A DNA stretch of 10,811 nt, taken from assembly GCA_024642765.1 (NCBI GenBank), contig JAHEAM010000087.1, positions 1 through 10,811 on the forward strand, read 5' to 3'. Source of the DNA: Planctomycetaceae bacterium (lineage in GTDB: Bacteria; Planctomycetota; Planctomycetia; Pirellulales; Pirellulaceae). Within the stretch, counting starts at the first letter, position 1; each line of letters starts with the position of its first letter. Below the pieces are notes generated by a model, which was not told the DNA's origin, did no database searches, and saw only the letters and a list, made by a program, of their open reading frames with translations. Both the position numbers and the translations under genes were made by a program. Below are positions 1 through 5,668 of the stretch, in pieces.

Positions 1-68
1 ACAATACGGCGGTCGCAAAACAAGCCATTGAGAATTACCAACGTACACAACACAAGGATTCTGGATGA
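1..68 (+). CDS. C-terminal tail of an upstream gene (partial)
   Basis: Reading from base 3, 21 sense codons run to a TGA at 66-68 and encode NTAVAKQAIENYQRTQHKDS followed by G. The peptide is hydrophilic and helix-like, rich in A, K, Q and E, as expected for the end of a real protein. The competing frame from base 1 is also open (to a TAA at 121) but gives an Arg/Pro/Ile-rich peptide that looks less like protein. If real, the gene lies in the same direction as the MoxR gene and ends 89 bases before it. Too little is visible to name a family. The call rests on composition only. Confidence 0.4.
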   Translation, partial: NTAVAKQAIENYQRTQHKDSG

Positions 69-157
69 GGTTCCGTGGGCATTTTGTTTAGGGGCCCCAC
101 CATTTATTAGACGCTATATTTAAACCAAATTCGTTTTCGAAAGAGTCGGGATAATCA
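69..157 (+). promoter_or_regulatory. Leader region of the moxR-DUF58 unit
   Basis: This gap holds an imperfect hairpin, GTGGG at 75-79 against CCCAC at 96-100, which overlaps a perfect GGGGCCCC palindrome at 91-98. There is no T-run after it, so it is a poor intrinsic terminator. A TATATT hexamer at 115-120 resembles a -10 box, but no -35 box sits at 16-18 bases from it; the nearest TTGTTT (84-89) is 25 bases away. GGGA at 148-151 lies 6 bases before the ATG at 158 and is the only ribosome-binding candidate, a weak one. Promoter assignment is inference. Confidence 0.25.
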
Positions 158-1366
158 ATGAGTGAACACGAATCAAATCAATTGATCGTCAATTGCGATA
201 ACTGCAATAGCAGCTTGTCGGTTAATCGATCGGCTATTGGTAAGAAAGCGCGTTGCCCCAAGTGCGAATCGCTCGTAATGGTATTGGCTCCAGAAAAACC
301 AATATCGCCCGAGTCACAGCGCAATTACGATCCGTTCGCGGAAGTCGTTGTTGCCGAGCAGAGGCCCATGGAGCCGAAACCTTTGTCGAGCATCAAGAAG
401 GGTGAAGCTGAAACTCCGATGCAACGACTGTTTCAAAATGTCACAGAAGAGATCTCTAAGGTATTTGTCGGCCAAGATGAATTGGTGTTGACGACGCTTG
501 TTGCCATGTTTTCCGGCGGTCACGTTTTAATCGAGAGTGTGCCAGGTCTTGGGAAAACACTTTTTGTGCGAACATTAGGTAGAGTGCTCGGTTTGGATTT
601 TGGGCGCATTCAATTCACAGCTGACCTAATGCCGTCCGATGTGACTGGCGCGCCCATCTTTAGTATGAAAACGCAAGAGTTCGAATTTCGACGTGGGCCT
701 GTATTCACCCAGTTGTTGCTGGCTGATGAGATCAACCGCGCACCAGCGAAAACACACGCCGCTTTGCTGGAAATCATGCAAGAAAAAAATGTAACCGTCG
801 ATGGTACGACGCACGAATTGCCACCCCCATTTATGGTTCTTGCCACCCAAAACCCAATCGAATCGGAAGGCACTTATAATTTGCCCGAGGCTCAACTCGA
901 TCGATTCATGTTCAAGATTGCCGCCGATTATCCTTCTGAACAAGAGGAAGCCGAGATCTTAATGCTTCATAGCACACAGAAAGACTTGGACATGCGATTG
1001 CAGGATGATATTTCTGTGGTCACGAACGCAGCGGAAATCAACGATTGTATTCAGCGTAATGGCGAGGTCACGGTCGATCCAAAGCTGGTCAACTACATCA
1101 ATCGTTTGGTCCGTCGGACTCGGGCTGTGCCGCAGTTTCACATGGGGGCATCGCCTCGCGCTGGGATAGCGTTAATGCAAGGTGCCAGGACACTGGCGGC
1201 ATTCATGGGGCGTGATTTTGCAGTTCCCGATGATGTCGTTCAAATTGCGATCCCAGCGATGCGGCATCGGGTGATTTTGACCGCCGAAGCAGAGGTCGAA
1301 GGCCAGCGGACAGACCAACTATTGGCTGAAATGTTGCGTGGTGTTGAAGTACCCCGATTGGATTAG
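158..1366 (+). CDS. MoxR-family AAA+ ATPase with N-terminal zinc ribbon
   Basis: This is a cytosolic AAA+ ATPase of the MoxR family, whose members are thought to remodel or activate partner proteins, often those carrying VWA domains. The AAA module starts near residue 90. Walker A is VPGLGKT (128-134). Walker B is LLLADEINRA with D190 and E191. Sensor 1 is ATQNPIE (229-235). LDRF with R249 is the arginine-finger region, and SPR (332-334) is the sensor 2 region typical of MoxR. All key residues are intact. Residues 1-40 form a zinc ribbon with pairs C13/C16 and C33/C36 (CxxC-x16-CxxC), like the MJ0042-type finger common in planctomycetes, followed by an acidic, proline-rich linker to about residue 85. 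This extension makes the protein longer (402 residues) than the usual 310-350. A DUF58 gene begins 5 bases after the stop, the classical partner arrangement. The family call is firm; the substrate is unknown. Confidence 0.95.
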   Translation: MSEHESNQLIVNCDNCNSSLSVNRSAIGKKARCPKCESLVMVLAPEKPISPESQRNYDPFAEVVVAEQRPMEPKPLSSIKKGEAETPMQRLFQNVTEEISKVFVGQDELVLTTLVAMFSGGHVLIESVPGLGKTLFVRTLGRVLGLDFGRIQFTADLMPSDVTGAPIFSMKTQEFEFRRGPVFTQLLLADEINRAPAKTHAALLEIMQEKNVTVDGTTHELPPPFMVLATQNPIESEGTYNLPEAQLDRFMFKIAADYPSEQEEAEILMLHSTQKDLDMRLQDDISVVTNAAEINDCIQRNGEVTVDPKLVNYINRLVRRTRAVPQFHMGASPRAGIALMQGARTLAAFMGRDFAVPDDVVQIAIPAMRHRVILTAEAEVEGQRTDQLLAEMLRGVEVPRLD

Positions 1367-1371
1367 CCGCG

Positions 1372-2820
1372 ATGACATTTCTGAACACAACGTTCACCTT
1401 TTTAGTAGCGCGACCTTTGGTGTTCATGCTTTTGGCGCTGCTTCCATTCGTTTTGATCGCATATTGGAAACGAGCTTTTCCAACACGGCTTGCGTTACTT
1501 TTATTGTTGCTGCCAGTTGCTATTTCATTTTTGACGATTTTTGTTATTGGTTCCATTTATGTTGCCTTAGTCTTAGATGTGATTTTGTTGGTCGCGTTGT
1601 TGGTTGACCTGCAATTGATTCCACGCAAGAAGTCGTTTCAAGTTTCTCGAGAAATGGCAAAAGTTTTTTCGCTGGGCAAGCCGCAGAATGTTGAACTAGA
1701 AATCACGAACTCTTCCAATCGAAATTGTCGAGTCGAAATGATTGACGATTTGCCGGTTGAATTTGACTCTGATCCCCCGAGCTTTCCGCTTCAACTCAAA
1801 ACGCGCAGTCGAAAACAATGTCACGCCCGACTTACGAGCAGTCGTCGCGGACTATTTCATTTGGCGGGGATCCACGTAAAAGTGTATTCGCTTTTGCGGC
1901 TTTGGCGGGCCTACTATTTTTACCCCAATCGCTCGGTGGCTCATGTTTATCCGGACTTGAAACAGATATCAGAATTTGGTTTGCTCGCGCGGACCAATCG
2001 ATTGAGTCTGCTTGGATTCCGAAGAACGCGGAAGGTGGGGCAAGACAACGAGTTTGAGCGATTGCGAGATTACACTCGCGATGACAACCAGCGTCATATC
2101 GATTGGCGTGCCACTGCTCGCAAACGAAAGTTAATGGTCAAGGATTTTCAAAACAACCAAAATCAGTCGATCATTTTTTTGGTCGATTGCGGTCGGATGC
2201 TAACCGGCATTTCAGGCAAAATCTCAATGCTCGATCACGCCTTCAACGCCATGTTGCTAATGAGCTATGTGGCGCTAAAGCAAGGCGACTCGGTCGGTTT
2301 GTTGACATTCAGCAATTGTGTCCATCGTTACACGCCTCCGAAAACGGGCACTCGCCATTTGAATCGTTTGCTGCATGCATCGTTTGATCAGCATCCTCAA
2401 TATGTCGAAAGTCGCTATGACGAAGCCTTCGTTTATTTGAACAAGCATTGCCGTAAACGCTCGTTGGTCATACTAATCACGAATCTGATTGATCAAATCA
2501 ATGCAAATCAAGTCGAGAAATACTTGCAGAACTTGACGCATCGCCATCTGCCAATGGGCGTCTTTCTCCGAGATCACGATGTTTACGATCCGATTGACGA
2601 GTATCTGGAATTGTCGGTTAATGATCGAAATTCAAATGACCCATTGGTTCGGCAACAGTTGTATGAAGCCGCGGCGGCCAGCGAAATCGCGAGATGGCGG
2701 CATCAATCGATTAATATGCTGACGCACTCGGGCGTTTTGATGCTCGACGTCTTTCCAGAGCAACTCACTTCCGCAATCGTCAACCGCTACTTAGAAATCA
2801 AAGCCCGTCATCTGTTGTAA
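1372..2820 (+). CDS. Membrane-anchored DUF58 (VWA-like) protein
   Basis: This is a DUF58 protein, the usual partner of MoxR ATPases. The N-terminus has two or three hydrophobic segments (about 15-31, 39-59 and 60-78), which would anchor it in the cytoplasmic membrane. The DUF58 signature runs from NEFERLRDYTRDDN to IDWRATARKRKL, with D244-W245-R246 of the IDWR core. A VWA-like Rossmann region follows, starting at IIFLVDCGRML. In a typical VWA MIDAS the motif is DxSxS; here it is D272-C-G-R-M, so the serines are absent. The later strand reads ITNLID, with N371 where Asp is common. Metal binding may therefore be lost. The ATG lies 5 bases after the moxR stop without a good Shine-Dalgarno (only GGA about 9 bases upstream), so translational coupling is likely. 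Family identity is clear; the cellular role is inferred from the pairing. Confidence 0.93.
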   Translation: MTFLNTTFTFLVARPLVFMLLALLPFVLIAYWKRAFPTRLALLLLLLPVAISFLTIFVIGSIYVALVLDVILLVALLVDLQLIPRKKSFQVSREMAKVFSLGKPQNVELEITNSSNRNCRVEMIDDLPVEFDSDPPSFPLQLKTRSRKQCHARLTSSRRGLFHLAGIHVKVYSLLRLWRAYYFYPNRSVAHVYPDLKQISEFGLLARTNRLSLLGFRRTRKVGQDNEFERLRDYTRDDNQRHIDWRATARKRKLMVKDFQNNQNQSIIFLVDCGRMLTGISGKISMLDHAFNAMLLMSYVALKQGDSVGLLTFSNCVHRYTPPKTGTRHLNRLLHASFDQHPQYVESRYDEAFVYLNKHCRKRSLVILITNLIDQINANQVEKYLQNLTHRHLPMGVFLRDHDVYDPIDEYLELSVNDRNSNDPLVRQQLYEAAAASEIARWRHQSINMLTHSGVLMLDVFPEQLTSAIVNRYLEIKARHLL

Positions 2821-2935
2821 CGCGGTTAGCGCGAAATTTATCATCTCGAACCATGAACAGGTGGGTCATCATTCTGACAACCTACGTAAAAGCCTTGGGG
2901 ATTCTTTGGCTCGGTATTGAAGTTTGCGATGTTCA
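2821..2935. other. Convergent intergenic region
   Basis: This gap separates the converging DUF58 and CBS genes. A CGCG-GTTAG-CGCG hairpin (2821-2833) directly follows the DUF58 stop and is followed by AAATTT, and AGCC/GGCT arms lie at about 2891-2911. Both stems are only 4 base pairs and neither has a real T-run, so no convincing intrinsic terminator can be named although one is expected here. A 28-codon ORF also crosses the region and is listed separately. Confidence 0.4.
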
Positions 2936-2939
2936 TTAA
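2853..2939 (+). CDS. Possible 28-residue hydrophobic peptide (doubtful)
   Basis: An ATG at 2853 opens a 28-codon frame ending at TAA 2937-2939, overlapping the end of the convergent CBS gene by 4 bases. The peptide begins MNRWVIILTT and has a hydrophobic central stretch that includes ALGILWLGI, so it could span a membrane once. It follows the DUF58 gene by 32 bases on the same strand. No Shine-Dalgarno is visible before the ATG (TCTCGAACC), and no relative is recognised. It could be a small membrane peptide, a remnant of a third operon gene, or chance. Chance is the most likely. Confidence 0.15.
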   Translation: MNRWVIILTTYVKALGILWLGIEVCDVH

Positions 2940-3898
2940 CCAAACGGAGCATCCTGTCGATCAATCAAAGAACTCAAATAGAGTATCGACTTTTCGCGTG
3001 GAATTGGATCCGCCGCCAGGGAATCATGAGCTGCGTTTAGGACATCGCGACGACTGATTTGCCCGACAACTTTTCTTCCGTCCAAAACTGGTAGACGGCG
3101 GTAGGGCGTGTCGAGAAAGATTCTTGCAAGGTCAAGGAAATCGACGTCTTCTGTAACAGTCATTGCATTCCGGTCCATAAAAGTTCCGACGCTGGGCGAA
3201 GCGACCGCTGTCGATGAATTGTTTTGCTGTGCTGCGATATTGCTCGCCAGCATTTTGACGCGATGCCGCACGGGTTCTGGCAAATGTTGTCGGGCAATCG
3301 TCACATCGCGGCGGCAGATTTGCCCAAGTAACTTTCCAGAATCGGGGTCGACGACTTCTAATCGACGAAATGGAGTTTCAGCGAACTTTTTAGCGGCATC
3401 AAAGAGGTCCGACTCGGCGGATACAATTCTCCCTGGGTCTGTATTCATGTACTCGCCTACCTGAGTGGTCGGCAATTGGTCATAAGCCGATGAAATCAAA
3501 ACCTGCATACAGTTTTTCTCAGAGAAGATTCCCAGGAACTTACCGTCGGCGTTGACGACAGGTGAGCCGGAAAAACGATTTTTTAGCAGCAGTCCAATGG
3601 CGTCAAAGACATCGGTTTCAGGGGTAAATGTGATCAGATTGCTGACCATAATATTTTGGGCCTTGATAACAGAATCACTAGGAGTCCAAGCCGAAGACGG
3701 TGCCATCGCCCCTAAGACTTTCATCCAACATTTTTCTGAGAACACACCGAGAAAGTTCTGATCTTTGTCGACGACCGGCGCACCCGTAATTTTGTGTTTC
3801 AATAATAGGTCGATTCCAGTCGACACATGCATCTCGGGAGGAAGCGTCAAGGGTTGTTTAACCATTATTTCGCCGGCGCTGTTTGTCTTTGGTAACAT
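2936..3898 (-). CDS. Four-CBS-domain protein (two Bateman modules)
   Basis: This is a soluble, probably cytosolic protein of 320 residues made only of CBS domains; such pairs usually bind adenine nucleotides and regulate a partner. Numbering from this start, CBS1 covers about 10-62, CBS2 75-145, CBS3 150-205 and CBS4 235-290. CBS1 and CBS2 share the ending FLGxFSEK. CBS3 and CBS4 share the RRL-V-D pattern and GQIxRRDV. Only CBS4 keeps the full ribose-phosphate motif SxxD (S282-R-R-D285). CBS3 has CRRD, while CBS1 and CBS2 read SEKC and SEKN, without the Asp. An in-frame ATG at 3910 would add four residues (MRCR), but GAGGT (3904-3908 on this strand) lies 5 bases before 3898 and no Shine-Dalgarno precedes 3910, so 3898 is preferred. 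No catalytic, transport or DNA-binding domain is attached, so the target is unknown. Confidence 0.92.
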   Translation of the reverse strand: MLPKTNSAGEIMVKQPLTLPPEMHVSTGIDLLLKHKITGAPVVDKDQNFLGVFSEKCWMKVLGAMAPSSAWTPSDSVIKAQNIMVSNLITFTPETDVFDAIGLLLKNRFSGSPVVNADGKFLGIFSEKNCMQVLISSAYDQLPTTQVGEYMNTDPGRIVSAESDLFDAAKKFAETPFRRLEVVDPDSGKLLGQICRRDVTIARQHLPEPVRHRVKMLASNIAAQQNNSSTAVASPSVGTFMDRNAMTVTEDVDFLDLARIFLDTPYRRLPVLDGRKVVGQISRRDVLNAAHDSLAADPIPREKSILYLSSLIDRQDAPFG

Positions 3899-3903
3899 GC
3901 GAC

Positions 3904-3908
3904 ACCTC
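3904..3908 (-). promoter_or_regulatory. Shine-Dalgarno that sets the CBS gene start
   Basis: GAGGT on the minus strand lies 5 bases before the ATG at 3898 and overlaps the alternative upstream ATG at 3910. The bases before 3910 (AAAACAAAC) contain no such motif. This supports the shorter 320-residue product. Confidence 0.7.
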
Positions 3909-3933
3909 ATGTTTGTTTTCTAAGTTTGAATAA

Positions 3934-3959
3934 CGCTTGCTCGCTCCAGCGAAGCAGCG
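3934..3959. repeat. Imperfect inverted repeat upstream of the CBS gene
   Basis: The arms CGCT-t-GC-TCGCT (3934-3945) and AGCGA-a-GC-AGCG (3948-3959) pair over 11 base pairs with one bulged base on each side and a CC spacer. The core TCGCTCCAGCGA is a perfect 5-bp inverted repeat. The element lies 35-61 bases upstream of the preferred CBS start. It could be a protein-binding palindrome or a hairpin in the 5' leader. No T-run follows on either strand, so it is not a typical intrinsic terminator. Confidence 0.6.
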
Positions 3960-4069
3960 TCGAATCAAAAACTGAAAAGAATCGAAACGCATTCAAACAA
4001 CGTTGCGCTGTCGTGGCATCAACGTGTTGTGCACGCTTCATTGTAGCCATGCAAACACCAAAATGCGCC

Positions 4070-4103
4070 ATCGTGATATTATTCACGAGGAATTCGATCG
4101 TGA
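4070..4103. repeat. Cluster of three TCGTGA/TCACGA motifs
   Basis: ATCGTGA occurs at 4070-4076 and again at 4097-4103, and the inverted form TCACGA lies at 4083-4088. The first and second copies form a 6-bp hairpin around TATTAT (4077-4082). The group lies between the end of the DUF1501 gene and the CBS gene, about 170-205 bases upstream of the CBS start. A regulator-binding cluster or an RNA hairpin downstream of the DUF1501 gene are both possible; the function is inference. Confidence 0.4.
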
Positions 4104-4137
4104 GCGATGGGTATGCCAGGGTAGCGCTTTATAATCT

Positions 4138-4154
4138 CCCATGCGATCGATGGG
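4138..4154 (-). repeat. Small hairpin after the DUF1501 stop
   Basis: CCCAT (4138-4142) and ATGGG (4150-4154) form a 5-bp stem around a 7-base loop that itself contains CGATCG. In the minus direction it starts 12 bases after the DUF1501 stop codon and is followed by AGATTATAAAG, with no T-run. It may help end transcription, but it does not meet the usual criteria for an intrinsic terminator. Confidence 0.3.
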
Positions 4155-4166
4155 GTAAAGTGCGCG

Positions 4167-5645
4167 CTATGCAAACCAATCGGTTACTGCTTGGGCTTTG
4201 ACTAATTCTCGTGGTTGGTTGAGGTGGTTCATTACCATTGTTTCAGGCTCAATTCCGAAGGCGTGATAGATTGATGCCAATAGTTGTGTTGGATGCACTG
4301 GATTTTCGAGTGGCGCTGACGCTGTTTGATCAGACTTCCCATAAACGAGCCCTCGTTTGGTGCCAGCTCCAGCGATCAAGCCCGTGTAGCAGTACGGCCA
4401 GTGATCACGTCCGTCGGCGTCATTGTCGTTTCCAGAAGTGCTAACGCCGCGCTGCGGACTTCTTCCAAACTCGCCGACCACAACCAACAACGTTTCATCC
4501 AACATCCCGCGCTCATCAAGATCAGAAATCAGGGCTGAAATTCCAGTGTCGAACATCGGCGCGGATTGTTCCTTCATTCGTTTGCTCAGCCCGCTGTGTT
4601 GATCCCAGGAGTGGTTATCCGAATTTGCGACTTTCGGCCAAACAACTTCCACGACGCGAGTACCGGCCTCGATCAAACGCCGCGCCAACAAACAGCTTTG
4701 CCCAAACGTTGTTTTTCCATAGGCGTCACGAACAGCCTGGGGTTCCTTATTCAAGTCAAACGCATCTCGGGCCCGCCCTGAAATAACAAGATTGAGCGCT
4801 TGATTGTAGTGTTCGTCCAGTTTGAAACTCTCGACCGCGCGCTCCATCTCTGGCATCTGTTGATTGACCAAGTCACGAAGCCGCGCTCTGCGCTGAAGTC
4901 GCACTGAAAAAACGTCATCAGGTAATTTCAAATCATCGATCTTCACACGATCCATTTTGGTCATGTCCATATCGTCGCCCTCAGGATAGAGCGTGTAGGG
5001 ATCGAAGGCCTTCCCCAGGAACCCTGCCGTACCGCCTTTGCCAATCACATTGCTCTCTTGCAGTGGTCGCGGCAACATTACGAACGGCAGCATGGGTTCA
5101 TCCACCGGGCGCAATTTGACAAGGTGTGAACCGAAGTTCGGAAAGTCCTTGGGGTTCGGCGGTTCAAGTTGACCAGACGGACTGACCTTGTCGGTCGTAT
5201 AACCTGTCATCATTTGATAAATCGCCGCAGTGTGGTTGAACAATCCGTTGGGAGAATAACTCATAGAGCGAATCATTGTGAAGCGATCGTTCAGTCCCGC
5301 GAGCTTTGGAAGATTTTCTGTGAATTGCACGCCCGGGATTCTTGTGGAGATCGGCTTGAAAACGCTGCGGACATTGTCGGGAACATTTTCTTTGGGGTCC
5401 CAAAGATCAATGTGGCTGGGTCCACCTTGTAAATAAACCATGATGACGCTTTTTGCACGACCCCAGCCAGGACGTTCGCGGCTGAGCAGTTGTGTGGCGT
5501 TGGCATTTGTGGCTTTCAGTTGCAGGAGTGCGCCCAACGAGAGCCCCAGCATTCCCGACCCGCCAACTCGCAGGACGTCGCGCCGTGTCGGTTGCAAAAA
5601 AGGATCGCATAAGTCCTTGGCTTTTCCACCTACGATTCGAAACAT
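4167..5645 (-). CDS. DUF1501 protein, Tat-exported
   Basis: This is a DUF1501 family protein (492 residues, full length), a group related by fold to alkaline phosphatases and sulfatases and abundant in planctomycetes. Their substrates are not established. The N-terminus carries a twin-arginine signal, TRRDVLRVGG (R21, R22), and a hydrophobic stretch to about residue 42, so it should be exported folded. Family motifs visible are VYLQGGPSHIDLWDPK (H78, D80, D83), the FNHTAAIYQMMTG region, VVGEFGRSP (E392) and GRDHWPYCYTG (D414, H415). The His, Asp and Glu residues are the likely metal ligands by analogy with the fold. GAGGT at 5651-5655 on this strand gives a good ribosome site 5 bases from the ATG. 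It lies 23 bases after the stop of the giant DUF1549/DUF1553 gene, which indicates one transcript and a shared function, as is usual for this pair. The activity is unproven. Confidence 0.95.
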   Translation of the reverse strand: MFRIVGGKAKDLCDPFLQPTRRDVLRVGGSGMLGLSLGALLQLKATNANATQLLSRERPGWGRAKSVIMVYLQGGPSHIDLWDPKENVPDNVRSVFKPISTRIPGVQFTENLPKLAGLNDRFTMIRSMSYSPNGLFNHTAAIYQMMTGYTTDKVSPSGQLEPPNPKDFPNFGSHLVKLRPVDEPMLPFVMLPRPLQESNVIGKGGTAGFLGKAFDPYTLYPEGDDMDMTKMDRVKIDDLKLPDDVFSVRLQRRARLRDLVNQQMPEMERAVESFKLDEHYNQALNLVISGRARDAFDLNKEPQAVRDAYGKTTFGQSCLLARRLIEAGTRVVEVVWPKVANSDNHSWDQHSGLSKRMKEQSAPMFDTGISALISDLDERGMLDETLLVVVGEFGRSPQRGVSTSGNDNDADGRDHWPYCYTGLIAGAGTKRGLVYGKSDQTASAPLENPVHPTQLLASIYHAFGIEPETMVMNHLNQPRELVKAQAVTDWFA

Positions 5646-5650
5646 GACTT

Positions 5651-5655
5651 ACCTC
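5651..5655 (-). promoter_or_regulatory. Shine-Dalgarno of the DUF1501 gene
   Basis: GAGGT on the minus strand lies 5 bases before the ATG at 5645, inside the 23-base gap after the upstream gene. It supports this start and independent ribosome loading within the operon. Confidence 0.75.
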
Positions 5656-5668
5656 AGTTCATTAATAG

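Noticed and set aside
1..123. Alternative open frame from base 1 to TAA at 121-123
   Set aside because: The composition is poor for protein and it would leave almost no leader before the MoxR gene. The frame ending at 68 looks more natural, although neither is proven.
2821..2911. Intrinsic terminators between the convergent genes
   Set aside because: Both candidate stems are only 4 base pairs and neither is followed by a T-run on either strand.
3911..4000. Sigma-70-like promoter for the CBS gene
   Set aside because: TTGATT and TTATTC hexamers are present on the minus strand, but their spacing is far from 16-18 bases and the hairpin lies between them. No pair could be defended.
3926..4201. 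Plus-strand 91-codon open frame through the gap between the CBS and DUF1501 genes
   Set aside because: It starts at TTG without a ribosome site, has a cysteine-rich composition unlike its neighbours, runs into the 3' end of the DUF1501 gene on the other strand, and crosses the inverted repeats. No family is recognised.
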